Assembly (NCBI GenBank): GCA_009773515.1
Contig: WSXX01000002.1
Span: 186,001-250,000 of the forward strand
Direction: 5' to 3'
DNA: 64,000 nucleotides
Source of the DNA: Bacteroidota bacterium
GTDB lineage: Bacteria > Bacteroidota > Bacteroidia > Bacteroidales > Lentimicrobiaceae
This document shows, piece by piece, positions 9,263 to 17,578 of this stretch. Under the pieces are notes generated by a model that worked only from the letters and a program-made list of their open reading frames with translations, did not search any database and was not told the origin of the DNA. Both the position numbers and the translations under genes were made by a program. Position 1 is the stretch's first letter; every line of letters begins with the position of its first letter.

Positions 9263-10270
9263 TCAGGCGTTAATAAATTCTTTCTGCATCAATAAAGCGG
9301 CAATCTGCACTGCATTTGTAGCAGCACCTTTTCGGAGGTTATCGGCCACTATCCAGAGATTTATGCCATGATCAACTGAAAAGTCACGCCTTACCCGGCC
9401 AACAAAAACTTCATCGCGGCCTTCAGCATACTTTGGCATCGGATAAACAGCCTTGTCGATATCGTCCTGCAGCACAATTCCTTTGGTGGCCGAAATGATA
9501 CGGAGCATATCATCCATTTCGAATTGATTTGCAAACTCAACATTAACCGATTCAGAGTGGCCTCCATAAACCGGAACCCTTACCACTGTGGAAGTAATCC
9601 TGATTTCAGGAGCCTGCATAATTTTATGCGATTCCTCTTCAAGCTTCATCTCTTCGGATGTGTATCCGTTAGGCATAAAAACGCCGCCGTGAGGGAATAT
9701 ATTCAGGTCAATCGGGTGCGGATAAACCCTGCTGCCACTGATGCCCTGCCTTTCATTTTCGAGCTGGCGCACTGCTTTGGCGCCGGTGCCCGTAACACTT
9801 TGGTAGGTAGAAATGACCAGACGTTTAATGTTGTATTTTTTGTGAAGCGGAGCGAGTACAGCAACCATCTGAATGGTTGAACAATTTGGGTTTGCAATAA
9901 TCCGCTGACTGCCAGAGACAACATGTCCGTTAACTTCGGGAACAACCAAAGGGATATTGGCATCTTTTCTCCAGGCAGAAGAATTGTCGATTACAAAACA
10001 GTTTTGTGCTGCAAAAAGCGGGGCCCATTCACGGGAAACGTCTGCACCTGCTGAAAAAAGAGCCAGATCCGGCTTTTGTTCAAGCGCTTCAGCAAGGGTA
10101 TGTATTCTGTACTTCCGGTTATTAAAAATAACCTCTGTGCCAAGCGATTTTTCAGATGCAACCGGAATAAAACCCGAGATAGAGGAAATAGGAACATACT
10201 TGCTTTCTTCAAGCACCCGCATCATAACATTTCCTACCAAACCTGTGGCTCCGATTAAGGCTATCTTCAT
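9263..10270 (-). CDS. asd: Aspartate-semialdehyde dehydrogenase
   Basis: Reduces aspartyl phosphate to aspartate semialdehyde for lysine/DAP, threonine and methionine synthesis. The ATG at the MKIALIGATGLVG start is chosen over an in-frame codon 90 bp upstream. It places the Rossmann glycine motif at residues 7-13, and a consensus -7 box lies between the two candidates. The active-site Cys130 (NPNCSTIQ) and catalytic His238 (YGGHSESV) are present. 335 residues is typical. It is the first gene of a likely asd-ribF operon. Confidence 0.95.
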   Translation of the reverse strand: MKIALIGATGLVGNVMMRVLEESKYVPISSISGFIPVASEKSLGTEVIFNNRKYRIHTLAEALEQKPDLALFSAGADVSREWAPLFAAQNCFVIDNSSAWRKDANIPLVVPEVNGHVVSGSQRIIANPNCSTIQMVAVLAPLHKKYNIKRLVISTYQSVTGTGAKAVRQLENERQGISGSRVYPHPIDLNIFPHGGVFMPNGYTSEEMKLEEESHKIMQAPEIRITSTVVRVPVYGGHSESVNVEFANQFEMDDMLRIISATKGIVLQDDIDKAVYPMPKYAEGRDEVFVGRVRRDFSVDHGINLWIVADNLRKGAATNAVQIAALLMQKEFINA

Positions 10271-10349
10271 ATTATGTTGATTAAAATTCAGCTTATCATC
10301 TGATTCTGTGATGATTGACACATATTGTAAATGCAAGAACCAGGGATGG

Positions 10350-10357
10350 CAAAAGTA
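10350..10357 (-). promoter_or_regulatory. -7 box TACTTTTG for asd-ribF
   Basis: Exact TAnnTTTG match on the minus strand, 80 bp upstream of the chosen asd start. It overlaps the longer reading frame's first codons and so argues against that longer start. Confidence 0.5.
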
Positions 10358-10566
10358 CAACTAATTTGCTTCATCAGATTGCAATAATTAAAATCCAAGC
10401 CATCAGGCAATGCAATCAATGGTGCTGTTTCACAAAAGCATGCCGGAAACCAGCATTCAGAATGAAAGGAAAATAAAGGACAGAAACCCGTGAAGTATCT
10501 GATAAGTCATCTGTGCTTTGCCAGCAAATAAAATACGCAGGTAAAAGGCATAGAAAAATGCGGCTT

Positions 10567-11229
10567 TCAGTCTTTTTTCAGCTCAAGTTCTGCCAGAATG
10601 GTTTTGATCAGATTTTCTGCGCCTTCGGCAATCTGCACAATATCTGCATCAAGCATATAGCAAGGAGTGGTAAAAATGGCCTGATGCGGGTCGCGCACAA
10701 CTTCGCCATGTGTGGTTCTTATGTGCTTTGCTCCGGTTTTTTCAAGTGCAGCTGCATCGTTATCATCGTTGCCAAGGGTAACATCTACATTACCAAGTAC
10801 TTTGGCAAGTAAAACCGGCGAAATGCAAAGCGCTCCAATGGGTTTTCGTAATGAAACCATATCTTTGATTGCCTTTTCAACATCTGCATTCACCGTACAA
10901 TCCGGCCCGTGAAATGCCCAGGAAGACAGGTTTTTGGCTACACCAAAACCACCCGGAAAAATCAATGCATCAAAATCACGGGCTTTGAAAGTATTCAGAT
11001 TGCTGATTTTGCCACGTGCAATTCTTGCCGATTCAACCAATACATTCCGGGTTTCAGGCATTTCGTTTCCCGTAAGGTGGTTAATAACATGGTGTTGCTG
11101 AATGTCTGGGGCAAAAATTGTATAATCCGCGCCGTTTCTTTTAATCGACAATAATGTCAGGGTTGCTTCATGGATTTCAGCTCCATCGTAAACACCGCTG
11201 CCTGAAAGGACTACTGCAAACTTTTTCAT
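10567..11229 (-). CDS. elbB: ElbB-type DJ-1/PfpI glyoxalase-like protein
   Basis: This is a member of the DJ-1/PfpI superfamily annotated as isoprenoid-biosynthesis-associated glyoxalase ElbB. The flavodoxin-like fold begins MKKFAVVLSGSGVYDGAEIHE. The nucleophile elbow has Cys135 in IGALCISPVL, with the acidic partner Glu18 in GAEIHE. FPGGFGVAKNLS near 91-102 is another family hallmark. 220 residues matches ElbB. Glyoxalase activity is reported for the E. coli protein, but the physiological substrate is unsettled. It stands alone with its own -7 box. Confidence 0.9.
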   Translation of the reverse strand: MKKFAVVLSGSGVYDGAEIHEATLTLLSIKRNGADYTIFAPDIQQHHVINHLTGNEMPETRNVLVESARIARGKISNLNTFKARDFDALIFPGGFGVAKNLSSWAFHGPDCTVNADVEKAIKDMVSLRKPIGALCISPVLLAKVLGNVDVTLGNDDNDAAALEKTGAKHIRTTHGEVVRDPHQAIFTTPCYMLDADIVQIAEGAENLIKTILAELELKKD

Positions 11230-11313
11230 ATGTCGGTTGTATTTGGTTTTAAATTAATACTCAAAGCATTCCGGCATTCAGCAGATAAATACATTTGATG
11301 CCTGCCATATGGG

Positions 11314-11321
11314 CAAAAATA
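11314..11321 (-). promoter_or_regulatory. -7 box TATTTTTG for elbB
   Basis: Exact TAnnTTTG match on the minus strand, about 85 bp upstream of the elbB start codon. Confidence 0.4.
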
Positions 11322-11478
11322 GTCATTTGGCAGCAAAGATGCGAGAAGCTTTTTTCAAATAATTGTTAAAAGGGAAGCAGTGTTTTGGCTTAAGAATTTC
11401 AATATTGCTTTTATGGAATACCTATTCCATTTCTTTGTGTTTACAAGGGTATGCGACTTTGCGGAATTAACTTTGGCG

Positions 11479-11781
11479 TCAAAGTTTTATTGAAAGTTCC
11501 AGGTGTCCACCAAGTCCAAGTTCTACAATTTTTTGAAGTGTTGAAATACGTACTTCTTTAATGTTGTTCTCAATCTTTGAAATGTAACCTTTATTCGTCC
11601 CGCATTTTTGCGCAAGTTCTTCTTGTGTCAATCCTTTTTCAAGTCGGGCTTGTTGAATAAGGAACCCAAGTTTAAAATCTTCATAACCATTCTCAAACTT
11701 GTTACGTTTGGAAGTTCCTTTCTTGCCATATTGTTCGTCAACAAATTGGTCAAGTGTCTTTATATTACTTTTCTGATTCAT
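11479..11781 (-). CDS. HigA-like XRE-family antitoxin (orphan)
   Basis: This small DNA-binding protein has a lambda-repressor-type helix-turn-helix at about residues 36-92 (LGFLIQQARLEKGLTQEELAQKCGTN split by KGYISKIEN). Its N-terminus is charged and probably toxin-binding (LDQFVDEQYGKKGT). The layout matches antitoxins encoded downstream of HigB/RelE-type toxins. The upstream partner is only a fragment that overlaps the first 17 bases of this gene in another frame, which is the usual HigBA junction. It may therefore be an orphan repressor left after toxin decay. 100 residues is typical. Confidence 0.85.
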   Translation of the reverse strand: MNQKSNIKTLDQFVDEQYGKKGTSKRNKFENGYEDFKLGFLIQQARLEKGLTQEELAQKCGTNKGYISKIENNIKEVRISTLQKIVELGLGGHLELSIKL

Positions 11782-11950
11782 ATTCTTGTCTGATTTTTAA
11801 TGCTTTTTCAATTTCATACTTTGGTGTCTTCTGTGACTTCTTATGAAAACCGTTTGCCAAAACAACAAGTTTGCCCTTGTCAAAGAAACAGAAAATGCGA
11901 AAAATGTCGCTGCCCAGAATGAACAACTTTATTAATAGAACAAATAGGAA
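11765..11950 (-). pseudogene. 5'-truncated HigB/RelE-type toxin remnant
   Basis: Reading upstream of the antitoxin on the same strand gives an open stretch whose last 50 residues look like the C-terminus of a HigB-type toxin: SDIFRIFCFFDKGKLVVL, then NGFHKKSQKTPKYEIEKA and a short charged tail. The frame meets a stop upstream of FLFVLLIKLF, and no start codon or N-terminal half (LTGTDGLYEIR-like region) is found before the Fic gene. The fragment therefore lacks about half of the toxin. The 17-bp overlap with the antitoxin start is preserved. Confidence 0.72.
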
Positions 11951-12001
11951 TTATCGCTGGGTGCTGCATTCCGCTCATATTCCGATTATAAAAGCCAGTG
12001 T

Positions 12002-13108
12002 TTAGTCTGAGATAAAATCTACTAATATGTAGTTAGCGTTTCGTCCTCTTTCGTCTGTTTGTTGCAAAATGCCCTTTTCTACCAGGTCTTTTATGTCCCG
12101 TAAAGCAGTATCGGTAGAGGTTTTGGTAATTTTTGCCCATTTTGAGGTTTGTAGTTTTCCTTCAAAATCGTCAAAGAGTTTGTTGAGTATTAAGCGTTGG
12201 CGTTCGTTGATGGGGGTATGTTCATGTATTTTCCAAAATTCAGCTTTACGCATTATTTTTTGTGTGGTGTTTTCTGTGGCAAGCATCGCATTTTTGAGGC
12301 AATGCAAAAACCAGTCGAGCCATTCGGTTATGTCGCCTGAACTATGTTGCACTTTTTGCAATACTTCGTAATAGCGTTTACATTCGGCCAATATTTGACT
12401 GGACATGCTGTAAAATCGCTCTCCACTGCCTTCAGCACGTGCAAGCAACATATCGGTTATGGCTCTTCCAATTCTTCCGTTTCCATCATCAAAGGGGTGA
12501 ATGATGATAAACCAAAAGTGTGCGATGGCGGCTTTTAAAACAAGGTCAAGACTGTTATCGGTGTTGATCCAATTCAGGAACTTGTCCATTTCCGTTTTCA
12601 CCCATTCAGGCTTTACGGCTTCGTAATGCACTTTTTCTTTGCCCATTGCGCCAGAAACTACTTGCATTTCGCCTGTGCGGTATCGTCCCACTTCAATTGA
12701 GTATGGTCCACTGTACCCTGTTGGGAAAAGTGCTGCATGCCAGCCAAACAAACGTTTTTCGTTTAAAGGCAAGGCGAAGCGTTGGGTGGCATCAAGCATC
12801 ATTTCTACCACTCCTTCGATGTGGCGACTGCTCTGTACGAGTCCTGCAGTGTTAATGCCCAAACGCCTTGCAATAGACGAACGAACTTGTTCATAATTGA
12901 GCAATTCGCCTTCTATTTCTGATGATTTTACTACGTCTAAGGTTAAGGCGGTAAGTGTGGCTTCTTCTTTAGCCGAAAAACCCAAAGCATTCATTTGCCC
13001 TATTATTTTTCCTTGCATAATCCGTACCTCGCCAAATACGACATTTATGGCTTTATCATGCCAGGAAAAGGCTGTCCAGTTTTTACGCTCGTAAATGTAT
13101 TTTGCCAT
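12002..13108 (-). CDS. Fic-family protein (DUF4172-Fic-wHTH), class II-type inhibited
   Basis: Fic proteins transfer AMP or related groups from nucleotides to protein hydroxyls. The catalytic loop HPFDDGNGRIGR starts at His204. An N-terminal helix carries SSEIEG (Ser62, Glu66, Gly67), matching the autoinhibitory [S/T]xxxE[G/N] motif of class II enzymes. The N-terminal DUF4172-like domain (MAKYIYERKNW) and a C-terminal winged-helix segment (about 310-368) complete the usual architecture. I start at the ATG giving MAKYIYERKNW, ten codons inside the longest frame, because the family begins there. A perfect inverted repeat just upstream may be its own operator. The target protein is unknown. Confidence 0.9.
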   Translation of the reverse strand: MAKYIYERKNWTAFSWHDKAINVVFGEVRIMQGKIIGQMNALGFSAKEEATLTALTLDVVKSSEIEGELLNYEQVRSSIARRLGINTAGLVQSSRHIEGVVEMMLDATQRFALPLNEKRLFGWHAALFPTGYSGPYSIEVGRYRTGEMQVVSGAMGKEKVHYEAVKPEWVKTEMDKFLNWINTDNSLDLVLKAAIAHFWFIIIHPFDDGNGRIGRAITDMLLARAEGSGERFYSMSSQILAECKRYYEVLQKVQHSSGDITEWLDWFLHCLKNAMLATENTTQKIMRKAEFWKIHEHTPINERQRLILNKLFDDFEGKLQTSKWAKITKTSTDTALRDIKDLVEKGILQQTDERGRNANYILVDFISD

Positions 13109-13122
13109 ACTTAAAGCATTTT

Positions 13123-13149
13123 GCGGTAAATATACCAATTATTTACCGC
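13123..13149. promoter_or_regulatory. 10-bp inverted repeat upstream of fic (putative operator)
   Basis: GCGGTAAATA and TATTTACCGC form a perfect dyad separated by 7 bp, 15-41 bp upstream of the fic start codon. A third GCGGT follows at 13156. The Fic protein has its own winged helix, so autoregulation is plausible but inferred. Confidence 0.55.
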
Positions 13150-13265
13150 ATATGTGCGGTGATTAATGTGTTTTTTCGCCGCAGGAGACATCTTTTTTCA
13201 AATTTTCTACCAAAAGCCATATTATTTGTTTAATGTTTAATTTTAAACGCTTAACCCTTAAAATT

Positions 13266-13940
13266 ATGTGCGGACGATTTTCACTTACTGCCGAAGAGCA
13301 ACGCCTGAACGAATTTTTTAACCTTGCAGGCGGAAAATCACCTTATGTGCCTCGTTACAACGGAGCACCGACTCAAAATATGGCGGTTATTACCAATCAA
13401 AATCCCGGGCAGCTTCAGTTTTTTCGATGGGGGCTTATCCCTTTCTGGTCGAAGGAATTACCCCGGAGTATGCCATTGATTAACGCACGGGCCGAAGGAA
13501 TTGAGATAAAACCAGCTTTCAGACAGGTTTTTAAAACCAAAAGATGTCTGGTTCCGGCCGATGGATTTTATGAATGGGTAAGGCAAGTGAAAAAAATCCC
13601 CATGCGGTTCACCCTGTTTGATGATTCACTCTTTGCAATGGCCGGACTCTGGGACACCTGGCAAAACGAAAAGGGTCAGACATTAAATTCATTCACCATC
13701 ATCACCACCGAACCCAATGAGCTGATGGCCCCCATTCATAACCGTATGCCGGTAATCCTCGACAAAAACGGATCTGAAGCATGGCTCAAAACTACTGACG
13801 AAAACAGCCTGAAAAACCTGCTGAAACCTTACCCGTCAGAAAAAATGAAAGCATACCGCGTTTCTGAAAAAGTAAACGCAGTGAAAAACGAAGGCCCGGA
13901 TCTTATATTACCCGTTGGTGAGCACGATCTTTTTTCGTAA
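13266..13940 (+). CDS. SRAP-domain protein (YedK/HMCES-like abasic-site protein)
   Basis: SRAP proteins form a thiazolidine crosslink with abasic sites in single-stranded DNA through the N-terminal cysteine. I use the ATG that puts Cys at position 2 (MCGRFSLTAEEQ), because that residue must become N-terminal after Met removal. The upstream in-frame ATG would add 11 residues and abolish this. NARAEGIEIKPAF, the RCLVPADGFYEW stretch and the late IHNRMPVIL histidine motif are all present. 224 residues is normal. It is divergent from fic. Confidence 0.93.
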   Translation: MCGRFSLTAEEQRLNEFFNLAGGKSPYVPRYNGAPTQNMAVITNQNPGQLQFFRWGLIPFWSKELPRSMPLINARAEGIEIKPAFRQVFKTKRCLVPADGFYEWVRQVKKIPMRFTLFDDSLFAMAGLWDTWQNEKGQTLNSFTIITTEPNELMAPIHNRMPVILDKNGSEAWLKTTDENSLKNLLKPYPSEKMKAYRVSEKVNAVKNEGPDLILPVGEHDLFS

Positions 13941-13977
13941 TTTAGCGGTGTTCCGGATTATAGCCACCAACGCACAA

Positions 13978-13995
13978 TCCCGATAGCTATCGGGA
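13978..13995. repeat. 18-bp perfect palindrome TCCCGATAGCTATCGGGA
   Basis: A self-complementary 18-mer in the spacer after the SRAP gene. It resembles the short dispersed palindromes seen in many Bacteroidota genomes; only this copy was noticed in the window. Confidence 0.7.
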
Positions 13996-14147
13996 CACTA
14001 AAACTCACCAACTTATTTTATTGATACTATGTGAAATTGGTATTTTGGAAATTTGGTGGCATGGAATTTTTCAATTTTAATCGTATAATAATTCATCAAA
14101 ATATAATGCGGCACAGCTTTTGCGCGTTATTGTTCCAAAAGTCAAAA

Positions 14148-14675
14148 ATGAGAAAACCGGCAGTATTTCTTTTCGTCATCCTCATAATTGCTGCAATTTC
14201 ATGCAAAAAATATGAGGAATACCCACCCGAACCCCGTATTGAGTTTATGGATTTTGTTTTACTGAGAGATGCTCAGGGCATCGATCAGCGCGGGGTGCTC
14301 AGGTTTTCGTTTACCGATGGCGACGGAAATATCGGGCTTTACGATTACGACTCAGTGCCTCCTTTCGATTACAATCTTTTTATCCGGTATTTCGAACAAA
14401 AAAACGGCACCTTTGAGGAAGTATTTTTAATAACCTCCCGCTATGAAGACGATTCCACATTGGTTTATGATACCGCAACATTCAACGGACGAATTCCGAT
14501 TTTAATGCCTGCCGGGAAAAACAAATCAATAAGCGGTGAAATTGAGGACACCCTGTTTGTGAATAATCCGCTTTCTTCTTTCGATACAATAATGTTTGAA
14601 TTATTTATCAGGGACAGAGATCTGAATGAAAGCAATGTGATACAAACGCCACCCATAGTCGTTAAAAAACGATAA
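14148..14675 (+). CDS. Conserved lipoprotein of unknown function
   Basis: The start giving MRKPAVFLFVILIIAAISC is chosen because it yields a proper lipoprotein signal with Cys19 in the lipobox AAISC. The longest frame would put about 39 unlikely residues in front. The 156-residue mature part is rich in Asp and aromatic residues (VLRFSFTDGDGNIGLYDYDS, then FIRDRDLNES), suggesting a beta-sandwich with calcium-like DxDxD loops. I do not recognise a named family. The DUF218 gene follows 55 bp downstream on the same strand. Confidence 0.72.
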   Translation: MRKPAVFLFVILIIAAISCKKYEEYPPEPRIEFMDFVLLRDAQGIDQRGVLRFSFTDGDGNIGLYDYDSVPPFDYNLFIRYFEQKNGTFEEVFLITSRYEDDSTLVYDTATFNGRIPILMPAGKNKSISGEIEDTLFVNNPLSSFDTIMFELFIRDRDLNESNVIQTPPIVVKKR

Positions 14676-14730
14676 GATGAGTGGTACTGATCCAATAATC
14701 AGTTCAAGGTCAATTTAAACCATGTGAGCA

Positions 14731-15450
14731 ATGCGTAGATTTTTCCGGAAAGTGGTTCAGGTTGCGAAGTGGTTTCTGGCAATTTCGGGAGGTGCATTCA
14801 TAATTTTATGCATTCTTGCTTTTACAACGCTTCCCTTCCATATGTATCATAAGCTTGCCACTTATTCCATGCCGGGGAAATTACCACCAAAGGCAATTGT
14901 AATGCTTTCGGGTGCAGGGATTCCCAGCGAGAACGGACTCATCAGGGCATATTTTACAGCAACAATGGCCACTAAGTATCCCGATGCCATTGTGATAATT
15001 GCAGCGCCAGGCGACACCTCTGATACCAACAGCGATCCTGTAAGAATAGCAAAGGAGCTGGAACTCAGGGGAGTTGATCCGCTCAGAATCTTTTATGAGC
15101 CTGATGGCAAAAATACACGCGGTCAGGCCCTTAATCTTGCCAATAAATCAGGAATTGACTTAAAAAACGCCTATATTATTCTGGTGACCTCTCCCGAACA
15201 TATCACCAGAGCAGTAAAAACCTTTAACAGAGCAGGTTTTTCATGGGTCAGCGGATTGCCGACTTTCGAAACTTCGTTGTCAGAAGATCTGACTTTTGTT
15301 GACGAAGAGCTGAAAGGCAATAAAATTGCCCCATCTATCGGAGGAAATCTTCAGTTCCGATACCAATTCTGGAACCACCTGAAATATGAAATTCTGGTGA
15401 TAAGGGAATATATTGCATTGGGTTTTTATAAACTGAAGGGCTGGATTTAA
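14731..15450 (+). CDS. DUF218/YdcF-SanA-ElyC family membrane protein
   Basis: This is a single-span inner-membrane protein (hydrophobic residues about 13-35) with a periplasmic DUF218 domain. Visible family features are AIVMLSGAGIPSENG, YPDAIVIIAAPGDT, the NTRGQALNLA box and LVTSPEHITRAV. Relatives SanA and ElyC of enteric bacteria affect envelope integrity and peptidoglycan or enterobacterial common antigen metabolism. The molecular activity is unknown. The location upstream of the PBP2-RodA pair is compatible with an envelope role but proves nothing. Confidence 0.78.
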   Translation: MRRFFRKVVQVAKWFLAISGGAFIILCILAFTTLPFHMYHKLATYSMPGKLPPKAIVMLSGAGIPSENGLIRAYFTATMATKYPDAIVIIAAPGDTSDTNSDPVRIAKELELRGVDPLRIFYEPDGKNTRGQALNLANKSGIDLKNAYIILVTSPEHITRAVKTFNRAGFSWVSGLPTFETSLSEDLTFVDEELKGNKIAPSIGGNLQFRYQFWNHLKYEILVIREYIALGFYKLKGWI

Positions 15451-15545
15451 ACCAGTTGCTGAAGCCTCTGCCCCGGATTTTCAGTTAGTACCTTCTCTTC
15501 AAAATTGATCTATTTTTACCACGATATTTTCCCTGAGGCTGGCGG

Positions 15546-15635
15546 ACCCCTGACAGGGTTACGAGCCATTTCAAATAGGACAGCCAGACAGATGCACGCT
15601 AACATCCTGATAGGTAGCTAAACCCTGTCAGGGGT
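15546..15635. repeat. Inverted repeat, 15-nt arms, 60-nt loop
   Basis: ACCCCTGACAGGGTT is repeated as its exact reverse complement AACCCTGTCAGGGGT after 60 bases. Each arm contains the near-palindrome CCCTGACAGGG, so either a long cruciform or two small hairpins could form. Confidence 0.8.
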
Positions 15636-15733
15636 TAGTTGGTAAAAACCTCTTTGGTTCTGGCTTGTCCGAATTAGACGAAAAAGATTAACTATATGTT
15701 TTCTCAGCCTGTGCAGTGAACCTTGTTAATCTG

Positions 15734-15741
15734 TAAATTTG
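15734..15741 (+). promoter_or_regulatory. -7 box TAAATTTG for mrdA-rodA
   Basis: Exact TAnnTTTG match 31 bp before the PBP2 start codon; no clear -33 partner. Confidence 0.5.
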
Positions 15742-15772
15742 TGACAATTATAAAAACAGTTCAAGTTACCTG

Positions 15773-17575
15773 ATGGCCAATAAATCCCTGTCTTCGCGCA
15801 AAGAATCAGTCATTGCCATATTTATGGTTGTCGGGGTAATTTTTTTGATGCGCCTGTTCTGGCTTCAGGTAATTGACAGCTCCTATAAAAATTCAGCCAA
15901 GAGCAACGTACTCAGATATGTAACCCAATATCCGGCGCGTGGTTTGGTTTATGACAGAAAAGGAAAGTTGTTGGTTTACAATGAGGCTGTTTATGATCTG
16001 ATGGTAATTCCCAATCAGGTGAAACGCATGGATACCCTTGAATTTTGCCGGTTGCTCGAGATATCGCCTGAGGGATTCAGAGAAAGATTTAATAAAGCCA
16101 GAAAATACAGCCGCTTTAAACCCAGCCTTTTCGAAAAACAGATATCAAAGGAAGCCTTTGGATTTATTGAAGAAAAGCTATACCGATACCCGGGATTTTA
16201 CGTTCAGCCGCGTACTTTAAGAAAGTATCCAAAGCCAATTGCAGCACATCTGCTGGGATATGTTGGCGAAGTAAATCAGCGCACCATTGATAAAAATCCG
16301 TATTACAAATCAGGCGATTACATTGGAATAAGCGGGATAGAGAAATCTTACGAAGAGCAACTACGTGGGATTAAAGGAATAAAAGTGAAAATGGTTGATG
16401 TTCATAACAGAGAAGTCGGGAGCTATCAGGATGGAGTTCTTGACACAACCGCTGTAATGGGAAACGACCTTTATCTGACTATTGATGCTGATCTTCAGGA
16501 ATATGGCGAACAACTTATGCAAGGCAAGATGGGAAGTGTTGTGGCCATTGAACCTTCAACCGGCGAAGTGCTGGCATTTTTGTCAAGTCCGGGGTATGAT
16601 CCGAATTTACTGGTTGGAAGGGTGAGGGGCAAAAACTTTGGCCTGCTGTCGGAAGATCCGGTTAAGCCGTTGCTAAACAGGGCCATGATGGGTCTGTACC
16701 CTCCGGGATCAACTTTCAAGATGCTTAATGACCTTGTCGGACTTCAGGAAGGCGTTTTGAAACCATCTACACGTTACAGTTGCCAGGGTGCAGGCTCAAC
16801 TCCAATCCGGTGTACACACTCGCATCAGTCACCACTTGATGTTTATGTAGCCATCCAGCAATCGTGCAACCCTTTTCACTGGAATGTTTTCCGCTCTATT
16901 CTTACCAGTTCCGGACATGGCAGCCTGCGTGAGAATTACATTTCATGGCGTAAACATATAATGAGCATGGGATTTGGGCACAAGCTGGGCACCGATATCG
17001 GCAGCGAACTCAGTGGCAATATTCCTACTGCTGAAAGTTTTGATGCCATATACGGCAAAGGCAGGTGGAATGCAATGACGGTAAGATCATTGTCCATCGG
17101 ACAAGGTGAAATTCTGGCTACCCCGCTGCAGATTGCCAACTCTGCGGCTGTTATATCGAACCGTGGCTTTTATTATGTTCCTCACATCGTAAAGTCAACC
17201 GGAGACAGCAGTATTGTTGACGACAGATATAAAAAGGTAATATCAACAATTAATCCTGCCCATTTTGAAGTTGCAATTGAAGGAATGCGACAGGTAGCAA
17301 CCATGGGAACAGCGCGCTGGTATCAGCCCGATGGAATAACCATGTGTGGGAAAACCGGAACTGTCGAAAATCCACATGGAAAGGATCACTCACTCTTTAT
17401 GGCTTTTGCTCCTGATGTGAACCCGGTGATAGCCATAGCAGTAGTTATCGAAAATTCAGGGTTTGGATCAACCTGGGCATTACCCATTGCCTCACTGATG
17501 ATTGAAAAATACATCAACGGAGAAGTTAAACGAAAAGAGCTGGAAGAAAGAATGATCAACACAAAACTATACTAA
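15773..17575 (+). CDS. mrdA: Penicillin-binding protein 2 (elongasome transpeptidase)
   Basis: Cross-links peptidoglycan during lateral wall growth together with RodA. A single N-terminal membrane anchor (about residues 15-33) is followed by the dimerisation/pedestal region (YPARGLVYDRKGKLLVYN). The transpeptidase domain has the active-site Ser313-Thr-Phe-Lys316, a QSCN motif (SxN equivalent) near 365 and the Lys527-Thr-Gly triad. 600 residues is normal for PBP2. rodA starts 3 bp after its stop, so the two are translationally linked. MreBCD are not in the window. Confidence 0.95.
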   Translation: MANKSLSSRKESVIAIFMVVGVIFLMRLFWLQVIDSSYKNSAKSNVLRYVTQYPARGLVYDRKGKLLVYNEAVYDLMVIPNQVKRMDTLEFCRLLEISPEGFRERFNKARKYSRFKPSLFEKQISKEAFGFIEEKLYRYPGFYVQPRTLRKYPKPIAAHLLGYVGEVNQRTIDKNPYYKSGDYIGISGIEKSYEEQLRGIKGIKVKMVDVHNREVGSYQDGVLDTTAVMGNDLYLTIDADLQEYGEQLMQGKMGSVVAIEPSTGEVLAFLSSPGYDPNLLVGRVRGKNFGLLSEDPVKPLLNRAMMGLYPPGSTFKMLNDLVGLQEGVLKPSTRYSCQGAGSTPIRCTHSHQSPLDVYVAIQQSCNPFHWNVFRSILTSSGHGSLRENYISWRKHIMSMGFGHKLGTDIGSELSGNIPTAESFDAIYGKGRWNAMTVRSLSIGQGEILATPLQIANSAAVISNRGFYYVPHIVKSTGDSSIVDDRYKKVISTINPAHFEVAIEGMRQVATMGTARWYQPDGITMCGKTGTVENPHGKDHSLFMAFAPDVNPVIAIAVVIENSGFGSTWALPIASLMIEKYINGEVKRKELEERMINTKLY

Positions 17576-17578
17576 CCG

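Larger units (their letters stand above)
15451..15772. other. 322-bp intergenic region with long inverted repeat
   Basis: No coding potential was recognised. The spacer holds an inverted repeat pair (annotated separately) and, near its right end, a -7-type box for the PBP2 gene. Confidence 0.6.

Noticed and set aside
9524-9880. Long plus-strand frames antisense to asd
   Set aside because: Composition and frame relationship show they are shadows of the asd gene.
10271-10360. Longer start for aspartate-semialdehyde dehydrogenase
   Set aside because: The extra 30 residues precede the Rossmann motif, do not match the family and overlap an exact -7 promoter box.
11957-12004. Possible integron attC-like site between the toxin remnant and fic
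   Set aside because: There is a weak ACTGGC / GCAGCACC symmetry, but no recognisable RYYYAAC / GTTRRRY core sites and no other cassette features.
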